From UBA7359 sp963976795 (lineage in GTDB: Bacteria; Pseudomonadota; Gammaproteobacteria; Eutrophobiales; Eutrophobiaceae): 64,000 nucleotides of DNA. The position numbers and the translations under genes are program-made. The DNA lies in contig CAXBLT010000003.1 in NCBI GenBank assembly GCA_963976795.1, forward strand, positions 62,001 through 126,000. Reading direction: 5' to 3'. Numbering within the stretch: the stretch's first letter is position 1; each line of letters opens with the position of its first letter. The notes beneath the pieces were generated by a model, which saw only the letters and a list, made by a program, of their open reading frames with translations, searched no databases and was not told the origin of the DNA. Positions 43,508-52,633 of this stretch are shown one piece after another.

Positions 43508-44086
43508 CTAACCTTTTGTACTCATTGTTTTGGCAGATTTGATCGCGGAAACTGCGACATCATCACTGCCAGGAGCTTTAAAAAACGTGTATGACAGCGT
43601 CATCGTTGAAATATTTTCCGGCAATTCAGAGCCAACAACATAACGCACAACCATTTCCTTACGTTCGCCCGGCTCCAGCAACTGTGTGGTAAAACAGAAA
43701 CATTCTGTTTTATCAAAATACAATGATGCCAACGGAGGCACTAAGCTGGGCACTGCCTGCCCGACAACGGGTTTGTCTGATGTGTTTTCTACAACAAACA
43801 CCGCCTCTGCGATTGCCCCGGGGTGCACATTCATCTTGAATTCCGATGCCTCAAATTTCCAGGGTAGCGCCGGATTCACATTGGTATCAAACTCAACCGT
43901 CACCAAACGATCCATATCCACATATTTGGCTTCCGCTTCTACCTGAGAAACCTCTCCGGTTTTGCCATTAAGCCCTGTGACATCGCATAAAAGATCATAG
44001 ATTGGCACCAACACATAACCAAAACCAAACATGCACGCAGCAAAAACAAAAAGCTTCTTTGCTGTAACGGTCGTTTTTTGTGCCAT
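43508..44086 (-). CDS. cytochrome c oxidase assembly protein CtaG/Cox11
   Basis: 192 residues: one TM helix (about 9-28, LFVFAACMFGFGYVLVPIYDLLCDVTGLNGKTG) and a periplasmic immunoglobulin-like domain with the copper-binding ECFCF. It delivers copper to the CuB site of subunit I. Begins two bases after the small membrane gene. Confidence 0.94.
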   Translation of the reverse strand: MAQKTTVTAKKLFVFAACMFGFGYVLVPIYDLLCDVTGLNGKTGEVSQVEAEAKYVDMDRLVTVEFDTNVNPALPWKFEASEFKMNVHPGAIAEAVFVVENTSDKPVVGQAVPSLVPPLASLYFDKTECFCFTTQLLEPGERKEMVVRYVVGSELPENISTMTLSYTFFKAPGSDDVAVSAIKSAKTMSTKG

Positions 44087-44088
44087 GT

Positions 44089-44211
44089 CTATATATACAT
44101 CAAAACTATGCCAACATAAAAACCAACAGCAACCAGCCCAAGAATAATAACTAACCGCATGTTCTTGGCAGCTAACTCCTTTTCTGCAGGTGTTTTATCG
44201 TTGTCACTCAT
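44089..44211 (-). CDS. small cytochrome oxidase assembly-type membrane protein
   Basis: 40 residues starting MSDNDKTPAEKELAAKNM, with one TM helix in the C-terminal half (LVIILGLVAVGFYVGIVLMYI). It fills the gap between coxA and cox11, with stop and next start two bases apart. Very short proteins of this form (basic/acidic head, single helix) occur at this spot in many proteobacteria and are annotated as small oxidase assembly proteins. Evidence for the role is positional. Confidence 0.75.
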   Translation of the reverse strand: MSDNDKTPAEKELAAKNMRLVIILGLVAVGFYVGIVLMYI

Positions 44212-44235
44212 GACCACTTTGCTCGTCCCTTTAAT

Positions 44236-45840
44236 TTAAGAATGAGCGGTTGCGTCCGTCACTTCTGGTGGCGTCGTAAAACTGTGGAACGGTGGAGGCG
44301 ATGACAAAGTAAATTCCAGGCCATGTGCGCCCTCCCAAACCTGATCAGTAGCCTTTTCGCCGATACCTCGAGCACACTTAATAACGACCCAAACAAGTAT
44401 CAACTGACTCAAACCAAAGGCAAAACCACCGATACTAATAATCATGTTCCAGTCCGTAAACTGCGTACTGTAATCCGGGATACGTCGAGGCATTCCCGCC
44501 AAACCAATAAAATGCATTGGGAAGAATAAGACGTTGACCGAGATAGTAGACGTCCAGAAGTGTAGCTTTCCAAGCTTTTCGTCATACATATGTCCGGTCC
44601 ATTTTGGCAACCAGTAATACACACCACTGATTATGCCGAAGACAATACCCGGCACGAGAACATAATGAAAATGCGCTACGATGAAATAAGTGTCGTGATA
44701 CTGAAAATCAACAGGCGTTATGCCCATCATCAGACCAGAAAAACCACCCAACGTGAACATGAACAGCACGCCAATAGAGAACAACATCGGCGTTTCAAAA
44801 GTCATAGAGCCTCTCCACATGGTTGCCGTCCAGTTAAAAACTTTAACACCCGTTGGAACAGCGATCGCCATGGTTGCGTACATGAAGAACAGCTCACCTG
44901 CCAACGGCATACCGACAGTAAACATATGATGCGCCCAAACAAAGAATGACAGGAAGGCAATCGATGCTGTCGCATACACCATAGACGCATAACCAAATAA
45001 AGGCTTGCGAGCAAAGGTTGGAATAATCTGCGAGATAATGCCAAATGATGGTAGCACAAGAATATAGACTTCAGGATGCCCAAAGAACCAGAAGACATGC
45101 TGGAACAGAACTGGATCACCGCCGCCAGCCGCGTCAAAGAAAGCGGTGCCAAAGAACCTGTCTGTCAGCAACATGGTTACTGCACCTGCCAATACTGGCA
45201 TAGCAGCAATCAACAGAAACGCAGTAATAATCCATGTCCAAACAAACAAAGGCAGCCTCATGAAGGTCATGCCTGGCGCCCGCATATTGAAAACTGTCGC
45301 AATAATATTAATCGCGCCCATGATTGATGAAATACCCAGAAAATGAACCGCAAATATTAAGAAAGGAAACCCATCGCCAAGTTGCAATACCAATGGAGGG
45401 TACATAGTCCAGCCGCCTGCTGGCGCACCACCTTGCATGAAGAAGGTAGACAACAACAACGTAAATGCAAATGGAAGAATCCAGAAGCTCATATTATTCA
45501 TGCGCGGCATTGCCATATCTGGCGCGCCAATCATCATCGGAATCATCCAGTTCGCTAAACCAACACCGGCTGGCATCACCGCCCCGAAAATCATGATTAG
45601 CGCATGCACTGTCGTCATGGAATTGAAGAACTGTGGATCAACAAATTGCAGGCCCGGCTGAAACAGCTCCGCTCGGATAACCATTGCCATGGCGCCACCG
45701 ATAAAAAACATAATCAAAGAGAACACCAAATACATGGTGCCGATGTCCTTATGATTAGTGGAAAATAGCCAGCGGCCTATTCCGGTAGGTTTATGATCGT
45801 GATGATCGTCATGATCGTCGTGGATGACTGCTTCACTCAT
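44236..45840 (-). CDS. coxA: cytochrome c oxidase subunit I (aa3 type)
   Basis: 534 residues with about twelve TM helices. The heme/CuB motifs are present: MTTVHALIMIFGAVMP (low-spin heme His), FWFFGHPEVYILVLPSFG with the His-Tyr pair and the D/K-channel region, AHHMFTVG (CuB His pair), and HDTYFIVAHFHYVL (heme a3 and a His). An N-terminal His/Asp-rich stretch (HDDHDDHHDHKP) could bind metal. It reduces O2 to water while pumping protons. Confidence 0.97.
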   Translation of the reverse strand: MSEAVIHDDHDDHHDHKPTGIGRWLFSTNHKDIGTMYLVFSLIMFFIGGAMAMVIRAELFQPGLQFVDPQFFNSMTTVHALIMIFGAVMPAGVGLANWMIPMMIGAPDMAMPRMNNMSFWILPFAFTLLLSTFFMQGGAPAGGWTMYPPLVLQLGDGFPFLIFAVHFLGISSIMGAINIIATVFNMRAPGMTFMRLPLFVWTWIITAFLLIAAMPVLAGAVTMLLTDRFFGTAFFDAAGGGDPVLFQHVFWFFGHPEVYILVLPSFGIISQIIPTFARKPLFGYASMVYATASIAFLSFFVWAHHMFTVGMPLAGELFFMYATMAIAVPTGVKVFNWTATMWRGSMTFETPMLFSIGVLFMFTLGGFSGLMMGITPVDFQYHDTYFIVAHFHYVLVPGIVFGIISGVYYWLPKWTGHMYDEKLGKLHFWTSTISVNVLFFPMHFIGLAGMPRRIPDYSTQFTDWNMIISIGGFAFGLSQLILVWVVIKCARGIGEKATDQVWEGAHGLEFTLSSPPPFHSFTTPPEVTDATAHS

Positions 45841-45894
45841 GTGTCTATCCTCTATTAACTATCTATTTAGTTTATAAGTTTAAAAATAATTCGG

Positions 45895-47031
45895 TTATCT
45901 TGCCGCTTTCACGTCAGCAGGCTGCACTATATCGCCAACAGCATTGCTCCAGGCATTTCGTTCAAATGTAATAACAGCCGAAAGCTCTGCATCGGACATC
46001 TGATCCTTGAAAGCAGGCATTAGGTTTTTACCTTTCAGAACCATGTTTATATGGTCTGCAGCTGCGCCCGTAGCAACGGGGCTGCCATCCAGAGCTGGAA
46101 ACATGCCTTCAATGCCCTGGCCTTTTGCCTGATGACATGCAGCACATTGAGTATTGTAGATTTTCTCTCCACGCGCCATCTGCTCATCAAGCGTATATTC
46201 TTTTCCGCTCTCATCTTGCATGGCTGCTGCTTCGGCCTTCTTTTCGTCAACCCAGGTCGCATACTCTTCTTTAGAAACCGCATGCACAACAATAGGCATG
46301 AAACCATGATCCTTTCCGCATAACTCAGTACATTTGCCGCGGTAAATCCCTGGCTCTTCTATATAAGTCCAGTTATCGTTTATATAGCCGGGGACGGCAT
46401 CACGCTTCCAACCTAGAGCAGGCACCCACCAAGCATGAATAACATCAGCTGCTGTAGTCAGGATTCTTATTTTTGTGTCCACAGGAAGCACAACCGGATT
46501 ATCAACATTCTTGAGGTAATTATCGATAGTGTGCGGATCTATACCTGAGTTTCTTTGTCGCGCTTTATTGTCTTCTTCCGATAAAGTACTAAAAAAGCTG
46601 ATATCTTCATCGAGATAATCGTATTTCCATTTCCACTGATAGCCGGTGACTTTCAGCGTCATTTCTGCATCACCCGTTTTTTCCATGAAGACCAGTGTTT
46701 TAGTTGCAGGAATCGCCATGCCGACCAAGATCAAGATAGGAATAATCGTCCAAATGACTTCGGCTGTCGTACTGTGGTGGAATTGCGCCGCAACTGCACC
46801 TTTTGATTTTCTATGATGAAAGATAGACCATGTCATGACACTGAATACACCGATACCAATCGCCGTAACGATGTAAAAAATGTCCATATGTAAATCATAG
46901 ACTCGTTGACTGGTTGGCGTGACACCTTCGGTCAAGTTAAGCGGGTATTCGGCCAGAACAGCACCACTCACCAGAAACAATGAAACTGCAACTAACCCAA
47001 GCACAGTTCGGTTTAATTTATCGACTGACAT
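45895..47031 (-). CDS. coxB: cytochrome c oxidase subunit II with fused cytochrome c domain (caa3 form)
   Basis: 378 residues. Signal peptide to about 27, two TM helices (about 48-70 and 92-112), then the CuA domain with H199, C234, E236, C238, H242 and M245 (CTELCGKDHGFM). A C-terminal extension carries QCAACH (C296, C299, H300), a class I cytochrome c with Met ligand in KNLMPAFKDQM. The fusion marks a caa3-type oxidase fed by its own cytochrome domain. First gene of the cox operon. Confidence 0.96.
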   Translation of the reverse strand: MSVDKLNRTVLGLVAVSLFLVSGAVLAEYPLNLTEGVTPTSQRVYDLHMDIFYIVTAIGIGVFSVMTWSIFHHRKSKGAVAAQFHHSTTAEVIWTIIPILILVGMAIPATKTLVFMEKTGDAEMTLKVTGYQWKWKYDYLDEDISFFSTLSEEDNKARQRNSGIDPHTIDNYLKNVDNPVVLPVDTKIRILTTAADVIHAWWVPALGWKRDAVPGYINDNWTYIEEPGIYRGKCTELCGKDHGFMPIVVHAVSKEEYATWVDEKKAEAAAMQDESGKEYTLDEQMARGEKIYNTQCAACHQAKGQGIEGMFPALDGSPVATGAAADHINMVLKGKNLMPAFKDQMSDAELSAVITFERNAWSNAVGDIVQPADVKAAR

Positions 47032-47389
47032 ACAGCAATCCTCAGCATTGATGATTTTTATTAACTAATTCTTAAATTTTACTTTTACAATTCTTTAAGC
47101 CATGCACCGACAATATGAAGCAGCATAACAAAGCCGTCCATATCTGATTCGGCGTTGATGGCATATCATCAATATAGCTGAAAGCATTGTATTTCTTATG
47201 TTCTTTCTTAAGCTCCAAGTTACTAACATCCTCGTAAAGCCCACGGCTAAAGAGTCACTTTGGCTTAATTTTTTGGGTTTAATCACACATATTGGGCCTG
47301 TGATTCATAACCCAATGATTTCCTTCCCCTTCTTGGGGCGGTAATATGCCCTAAATTAGGCACTCGTTGCAACCTTAAGCTTATACTAT
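47032..47389. other. Gap between bioD and coxB, containing the cox leader
   Basis: A 358-base stretch. On the minus strand a frame is open from 47254 to a stop at 47072 (reading RGLYEDVSNLELKKEHKKYN...), but it has no start codon until an internal ATG that would give only 29 residues (MPSTPNQIWTALLCCF...). It has no ribosome site. It may be a degraded gene or a leader peptide; I would not call a gene. A palindrome TTAGGGCATATT-ACCGCCCC...GGGGCG is near 47320-47360. No tRNA or clear promoter seen. Confidence 0.4.
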
Positions 47390-48079
47390 CTAAAAACGTA
47401 GCCCAACTATAAACGATGGATCTATTTTAACACGCGTTTTTGCTGGGTCTGGAACCAGCATATAATCTAAATTCGCAATATTCGGGCAATTGAGCTCCTC
47501 GCTTAAGAGGTTTACCGTGTCTTCTTTTTGTAGATAGTCTTTTTCTAATTGGTTGCTTACCCAGCCACATAAGCGAACACCATCTGCCTTAATCGCTTCC
47601 GCCGTTAATAACGCATGATTAATACACCCCAAACGCAGACCAACGACCAAGACGACGGGCAACTCTAACTCTCTTACCAAATCGACCGTTCCTATTCTAT
47701 CAGAAAGCGGGACTCGCCACCCCCCTATGCCTTCTACAACGATGTTGTCACAAACCGAGGCTAATTGCTTATAACTAGCGACAATCCGATCAAGCTTGAC
47801 AGTTTCGTCTGCTTGTTTAGCAGCAAAACTTGGTGCGACAGGTTGCTCGAATACAAATGGATTTACGTGCTCATAACTCGCGGGGTCGCTGCAATGATAC
47901 AAGATCGATCTTGCGTCTTCATTAACAAGCTTGCCGGCAATATAACTACCGCCGCTCGCTACAGGCTTCATGCCGCTGGTTTTAGACCCTTGCTGCTTAA
48001 GTGCCTCCATTAAAGCAAGGGTAAACCAGGTTTTACCGACGCCTGTATCCGTGCCAGTAACAAATATACCGTTGGCCAT
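47390..48079 (-). CDS. bioD: dethiobiotin synthetase
   Basis: Start set at the ATG at 48079 (229 residues), with AGGAAAC upstream and two bases after the bioC stop; an upstream extension of the frame lies inside bioC and is not needed. P-loop GTDTGVGKT at 8-16, VEGIGGWRVPLSD and the CO2/carbamate chemistry lysines in the MKPVASG segment. Closes the ureido ring from diaminopelargonate, CO2 and ATP. Last gene of bioBFHCD. Confidence 0.95.
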   Translation of the reverse strand: MANGIFVTGTDTGVGKTWFTLALMEALKQQGSKTSGMKPVASGGSYIAGKLVNEDARSILYHCSDPASYEHVNPFVFEQPVAPSFAAKQADETVKLDRIVASYKQLASVCDNIVVEGIGGWRVPLSDRIGTVDLVRELELPVVLVVGLRLGCINHALLTAEAIKADGVRLCGWVSNQLEKDYLQKEDTVNLLSEELNCPNIANLDYMLVPDPAKTRVKIDPSFIVGLRF

Positions 48080-48081
48080 AG

Positions 48082-48981
48082 TTATTTTTGTTTCCTGGTC
48101 TTGAGGTCTTGTTTTAACTGTTCTAATGATATTGATTGTGAACCCCCGCTGCCGACATTTTTTTGATGTGGCCGCCATGCATGCCCGTAAACAACTTCAT
48201 AGGTCGCTGGTAATTTATTATTTAATCGAAATGTTTCGTAATGAGAGACGACCTTATTTAATCGCTGCTTACCCGTTAGCGTTCTTCGGCGGCCCTTATT
48301 TACATTGTGTGCGCCAATACTTTTTAACTCGTGCATCAGCTGCTTGCATTCGTTGTAGGTTAAAACAATATGTTCAACGCTCAGCACCGGGGCATCCATT
48401 CCATTTCTGATTAGCGAATCACCGATATCGTGCATATCAACAAAGGCGTTTACATGGACATCCTCGTCGACCTTTTGCCAGCATTCGCGTAATTCTTTCA
48501 ACGTGTCTGGACCAAAACTTGCGAATAAAAAAACGCCTCCGGGTTTAAGCATCCGCTTAACTTCTGCAAAGACCGACTCGAGATCATTGCACCATTGCAA
48601 CATCAAACTGCTAAACACCAGATCAAACTTCTGGTCTTCTATAGGCATTTGAGCCGCATCAGCACAAAGAAAATGAGTTTTTGAAAAATACCGCGGCGAG
48701 TGTTTACGTGAGACTTTTAACATCTCACCTGAAATATCACTCTGGTAAAACCGGGCCTTTTTAAATCTTTGTTTTAATTTTCTTGAACCATAACCCGTGC
48801 CCGAACCGAGATCTAAGATTGTTGAAGGGTTTATTTTAATCAGCTCAAACGACTCGATTAACCGATCAACAACAGTTTGTTGCAACAATGAAACAGCATC
48901 GTAATCCTTTGCGGCATCGTCAAACGCATGCGCAACTTTTCTTGTTTCAATATCATAAGCGTTATTATTAGAGCTGCTCAC
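48082..48981 (-). CDS. bioC: malonyl-ACP O-methyltransferase
   Basis: 299 residues. N-terminal VAHAFDDAAKDYDAVSLLQQTV is the family start, SAM loop ILDLGSGTGYGSRKL (about 57-71), and FDLVFSSLMLQWCNDL and MLKPGGVFLFASFGPDTLKEL later. It masks malonyl-ACP as a methyl ester so that fatty-acid synthase builds the pimeloyl chain. Overlaps bioH by 14 bases. Confidence 0.93.
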   Translation of the reverse strand: MSSSNNNAYDIETRKVAHAFDDAAKDYDAVSLLQQTVVDRLIESFELIKINPSTILDLGSGTGYGSRKLKQRFKKARFYQSDISGEMLKVSRKHSPRYFSKTHFLCADAAQMPIEDQKFDLVFSSLMLQWCNDLESVFAEVKRMLKPGGVFLFASFGPDTLKELRECWQKVDEDVHVNAFVDMHDIGDSLIRNGMDAPVLSVEHIVLTYNECKQLMHELKSIGAHNVNKGRRRTLTGKQRLNKVVSHYETFRLNNKLPATYEVVYGHAWRPHQKNVGSGGSQSISLEQLKQDLKTRKQK

Positions 48982-49708
48982 TTATAAACCTATCTATTAA
49001 ATTAATTATCTCTTGTGGCTTGCCAACAAACGGAGCATGACAACTATCTTTTATTATTTCACAGCCCATTTTTGGTCGTAATTGTTTTAACTGACTTTTT
49101 ATCCCGGGGTTTATAAGAGCATCACGTTCAGCTAACACATATTGTGTCGGTATATTTAAAGCGGCAAATTCGTTTCTTTGATCTTGTTCTAATAACTCAT
49201 TAAGCCAAACGAAAAGCATTGATCTATATTTTTCATCCGCCATGTTTGTCCTTGTTTTCTTCACGATCTTTTTTACATCTTCATCGCCATGCGCGATCAG
49301 CCCGGCAAAATACCCGATTGCTTTCTTAGCGTTGCTCAATAAGCTGTTTTGTAATTCGACGATAGATTGCCCATCAAGCCCATAGTTCCAATCACGCTTA
49401 TTGATAAAACATGGGGAGCTCGCTATATAAACTATTGCTTTTACTTTATTGGAAAGTCTCGCCAACCGTGTTGCCACCAAACCACCAAAAGACCAGGCGA
49501 TTATTACAGTGTTATCCTTAACCTTTTCTTTTAAGACCAAGGCCAAAGCGTTTACACTCTCCGCTTTTCCTTCTTCAGCTGTCGTATACAGACAAACATT
49601 ATCGATACAACTGAAACCATTAAGCCGGCTGATTAATCCTTCCCAGATGGATCTATTAACCCCCCAGCCGTGCAGAAGAATACAGTTAGGTTTCTGTTTG
49701 CTATTCAT
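48968..49708 (-). CDS. bioH: pimeloyl-ACP methyl ester carboxylesterase
   Basis: 246 residues, alpha/beta hydrolase. Oxyanion HGWGVNRSIW (about 13-22), nucleophile Ser73 in IAWSFGGLVA (family usually GWSLGG), Asp in ERDALI and catalytic His in KDSCHAPFV. It frees pimeloyl-ACP from its methyl ester, ending chain growth started by BioC. Overlaps bioF by eight bases. Confidence 0.93.
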   Translation of the reverse strand: MNSKQKPNCILLHGWGVNRSIWEGLISRLNGFSCIDNVCLYTTAEEGKAESVNALALVLKEKVKDNTVIIAWSFGGLVATRLARLSNKVKAIVYIASSPCFINKRDWNYGLDGQSIVELQNSLLSNAKKAIGYFAGLIAHGDEDVKKIVKKTRTNMADEKYRSMLFVWLNELLEQDQRNEFAALNIPTQYVLAERDALINPGIKSQLKQLRPKMGCEIIKDSCHAPFVGKPQEIINLIDRFISEQL

Positions 49709-50852
49709 TTAAATTATTTTTTATTGCTCGCACCAGATGTGCAACCTGCTTTTTATTGTGCGTGGCGGTGAAGCTTAACCTTAATCGCGAGGTGTTTTTA
49801 GGAACCGTTGGCGGACGTATTGCAGCAGCCAATAGTTTATCTTTAAACAGTGCGTCACTTAGCTCTGTTGTTTTTTTTGCACTGCCAATTATAAAAGGCT
49901 GGATGTGAGAGCAAGACTCGTTTGTTTTTAATTTATCCTTTGCCATTAACTCTTTATAGTATGCAATTAAACTGCTTATGTTCTGACGCAGACCCCCGGC
50001 TTCCACCACCAACTCCAGTGATTTTGTCATTGCTACCGCTATAGAAGGCAGCAATGCTGTTGTATAAATATAAGTTCTGGCTTTTTGGATGAAAGCATCT
50101 ACATAGAGCGCGCTTCCCGCAACAAATGCGCCGCTACCACCAAGTGACTTACCAAATGTTCCAATCAACAGAGGGACTTCGGTTTGATCGAGCCCCAACA
50201 ACTCTAACAAACCAGCACCGGTATTACCTATAACACCGAGCCCATGCGCGTCATCGACTATCAACAATGCATTGTATTTCTTACATAGACTTGAAATCCG
50301 ATCAATTGGCGCATAATCACCGTCCATACTAAAAACACCATCGGTCATTACCACCAAATTACTTTGTTTATATTTCTCTAATAAAACCTCGAGATGCTCT
50401 AAGTCCTTATGCCTATAACGGACAAGCCTACCAACTGACAATTGCGCAGCATCAATCAGTGATGCATGATTAAGTTTATCTTGTAAAATGATCGTCTTTG
50501 AATCTATTAGCACAGAAGCTACTGCTAGATTTGCCATATAGCCTGAACTAAAAACCAGAGCAGCATCCCTGTTAAGAAATTCTGACAGTTTATTTTCTAG
50601 TCTTTTATGTGGCTCTGAGTGCCCTACTACTAATTGAGAAGACCCGGCACCTAAACCAAACTCTTTGATGCCTTCGATCATCATGCTCTTTAATGACTCA
50701 TTGTTAGCAAAACCTAAATAATCGTTGCTACTGAAATTTAAATACTCTTCGCCATCAATTACTATTTTAGATCCCTGGCAAGAACCCAACACCCTTCTTG
50801 TTCTATACAAACCAACACTTTTGCGCTGCTCTATTTCTTCATCAAGATTCAC
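49701..50852 (-). CDS. bioF: 8-amino-7-oxononanoate synthase
   Basis: 383 residues, PLP-dependent alpha-oxoamine synthase. LNFSSNDYLGFA, VVGHSEPHKRLE, DDAHGLGVIG and the PLP lysine K235 in GTFGKSLGG are intact. Condenses pimeloyl-ACP with L-alanine. It follows bioB by 24 bases. Confidence 0.95.
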   Translation of the reverse strand: MNLDEEIEQRKSVGLYRTRRVLGSCQGSKIVIDGEEYLNFSSNDYLGFANNESLKSMMIEGIKEFGLGAGSSQLVVGHSEPHKRLENKLSEFLNRDAALVFSSGYMANLAVASVLIDSKTIILQDKLNHASLIDAAQLSVGRLVRYRHKDLEHLEVLLEKYKQSNLVVMTDGVFSMDGDYAPIDRISSLCKKYNALLIVDDAHGLGVIGNTGAGLLELLGLDQTEVPLLIGTFGKSLGGSGAFVAGSALYVDAFIQKARTYIYTTALLPSIAVAMTKSLELVVEAGGLRQNISSLIAYYKELMAKDKLKTNESCSHIQPFIIGSAKKTTELSDALFKDKLLAAAIRPPTVPKNTSRLRLSFTATHNKKQVAHLVRAIKNNLNE

Positions 50853-50876
50853 TGTTTAGTTACAATGCTTTGATTC

Positions 50877-51845
50877 TTAATGCTGACTTGATTGAACACC
50901 TAAACGCTCAAATAAATTTTGATCTTCAGCTAGCTGTGGGTTCTCTGTGGTAAGTAGTTTTTCACCATAAAAAATAGAGTTTGCTCCCGCCAACAAGCAC
51001 AATGCTTGCATCTCTTCTGTCATTTCACTTCGACCCGCAGATAAGCGAACGTATGATCCAGGCATCATTATTCTCGCACTAGCAATAACTCTGACAAAAT
51101 CGATAGGATCAAGATCTTCTGTCTCTTCTAGCGGAGTACCTTCGACCTGAACTAACATATTTATCGGGACGCTTTCTGGCTGGACTTCCATGTTCGCAAG
51201 GCTCATTAGCAATCCAGCACGGTCATTAACCTCTTCTCCCATACCAATAATTCCGCCGCAACACACATTGATTCCTGCATCTCTTACGTGCTCAAGTGTA
51301 TCTAAACGCTCCTGATAATCTCGGGTGCTAATTATTTTTGAATAAAATTCAGGAGAGCTGTCAAGATTATGATTGTAGTAATCAAGCCCCGCCGATTTTA
51401 ATTCTTGCGCCTGACCTTTTTCCAGCATGCCAAGGGTTACACAAGTTTCCATACCCGTTTTTTTAACGGCTTCAACCATGGAGATCACTTTTTCCAAATC
51501 ACGTTGTTTTGGTTGCCTCCATGCCGCGCCCATACAAAAGCGAGTTGCGCCACTCTCTTTCGCAGCCTTTGCCTGCTCAAGAACGGCATCTAATTCAAGT
51601 AATTTTTCAGCATTTACGCCAGCATCATAATGTGCACTTTGAGGGCAATAGGCGCAATCTTCCGGGCACCCTCCTGTCTTGATATTCATCAAAGTACTTA
51701 ATTGAACAATGTTCGGATCGAAATTTTCCCGATGCACTTGCTGTGCTTCGAAAATTAGATCACTAAAAGGCTTGCTCATAAGCGCGAGAACCTCTGATTT
51801 AGTCCAATCATTCTTTACTTTCTGTTTCATCGATAAACTATCCAT
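50877..51845 (-). CDS. bioB: biotin synthase
   Basis: 322 residues, radical SAM. C60, C64 and C67 in GGCPEDCAYCPQS hold the [4Fe-4S] cluster; the [2Fe-2S] ligands fall in later Cys/Arg positions such as GMETCVTLG and INVCCGGIIGMGE, with SAGR near 270. Inserts sulfur into dethiobiotin. First gene of bioB-F-H-C-D; bioA is absent and must lie elsewhere. Upstream is a BirA-type operator, so biotin repression is expected. Confidence 0.96.
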   Translation of the reverse strand: MDSLSMKQKVKNDWTKSEVLALMSKPFSDLIFEAQQVHRENFDPNIVQLSTLMNIKTGGCPEDCAYCPQSAHYDAGVNAEKLLELDAVLEQAKAAKESGATRFCMGAAWRQPKQRDLEKVISMVEAVKKTGMETCVTLGMLEKGQAQELKSAGLDYYNHNLDSSPEFYSKIISTRDYQERLDTLEHVRDAGINVCCGGIIGMGEEVNDRAGLLMSLANMEVQPESVPINMLVQVEGTPLEETEDLDPIDFVRVIASARIMMPGSYVRLSAGRSEMTEEMQALCLLAGANSIFYGEKLLTTENPQLAEDQNLFERLGVQSSQH

Positions 51846-51926
51846 TTCATTTTCATTGGTCTTCTAGGGCTTTCTAAACACTCAACACAAATGTGAGAAC
51901 GTGCCACAATAAAGCTTAGGGATTTA

Positions 51927-51959
51927 TTGTAAACTTTTTATTTTAACTTTGGTTAACAA
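51927..51959. promoter_or_regulatory. BirA-type biotin operator between bioB and comF
   Basis: TTGTAAACT, 15 bases, GGTTAACAA. This matches the biotin operator consensus TTGTAAACC-N15-GGTTTACAA at 16 of 18 positions. It lies 82 bases upstream of bioB on one side and ends six bases before the comF ATG on the other, so BirA with biotinyl-AMP could control both directions. Confidence 0.82.
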
Positions 51960-51965
51960 ATCAGC

Positions 51966-52631
51966 ATGGATGCTACTACAAAATATTTGCAAGGAGCTTG
52001 CTTCTTCTGCTTAGGGAAAACCCAAAAAACGTGGTGCGAACAATGCGAGCGTGATTTTATCCTTGATAATATCCGCTGCCCGATCTGTGCCAGAAACACT
52101 GCCTCGGTTCAACCATGCGGATCTTGTCTTAAACACCCGCCTTTTTTTACAAGCACAGAGACCTTGTTTAATTATCAGTATCCAGGAAATCATTTGATTA
52201 AGGCTTTTAAATTCAATAACCGCCCTGAACTTGCCAGTAGCTTCGCCGAAAAATTCTCACACAAACTTAAAAGCATCGATTATTTTCCAGAAGCGCTAAT
52301 ACCCGTGCCTTTACATAAATCCAGACAAAGAGAGCGCGGCTACAACCAAGCGCTTGAGCTTGCTTCGCGGATAGGAGGCCTACTTGGAATAACAGTTAAT
52401 GCACAATTGTGCCAACGCATACTCAATACGAAACGACAAAGCACGCTCCCCAGGAAGGTTCGCAAAAACAATGTAAAAAATGCCTTTAAGCTAAGTTGCC
52501 CGAACCCTTTTGACTACGTCGTTATCGTTGATGACGTTATAACTACCGGATCTACAGTAGACGAAATTGCATCTCTACTCATAAAATCAGGTTGTTCTCG
52601 AGTTGATATATGGGCTATTGCGAGAACGTAG
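51966..52631 (+). CDS. comF: ComF/GntX-type phosphoribosyltransferase-fold protein
   Basis: 221 residues. Cys-rich N-terminal zinc part (CFFCLGKTQKTWCEQC, CPICARN, CGSC) followed by a type I PRTase domain with PVPLHKSRQRERGYNQALELA and the PRPP loop VVIVDDVITTGSTVDEIA. Related to competence protein ComFC and E. coli GntX (YhgH), needed for use of external DNA. In gammaproteobacteria it often sits beside bioH or bioB. Its 3' end is two bases from the gyrB stop. Confidence 0.9.
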   Translation: MDATTKYLQGACFFCLGKTQKTWCEQCERDFILDNIRCPICARNTASVQPCGSCLKHPPFFTSTETLFNYQYPGNHLIKAFKFNNRPELASSFAEKFSHKLKSIDYFPEALIPVPLHKSRQRERGYNQALELASRIGGLLGITVNAQLCQRILNTKRQSTLPRKVRKNNVKNAFKLSCPNPFDYVVIVDDVITTGSTVDEIASLLIKSGCSRVDIWAIART

Positions 52632-52633
52632 TT

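Noticed and set aside
44323..45346. Several long plus-strand frames opposite coxA
   Set aside because: They are antisense shadows of the highly conserved subunit I gene; composition is unlike any protein family.
47095..47286. 63-codon minus-strand frame upstream of coxB
   Set aside because: No ribosome site and no protein-like pattern; a different frame in the same stretch reads better but also lacks a start.
48080..48178. A 33-residue N-terminal extension of BioD inside bioC
   Set aside because: The conserved start MANGIFVTGTDTG at 48079 has its own ribosome site and sits two bases after the bioC stop.
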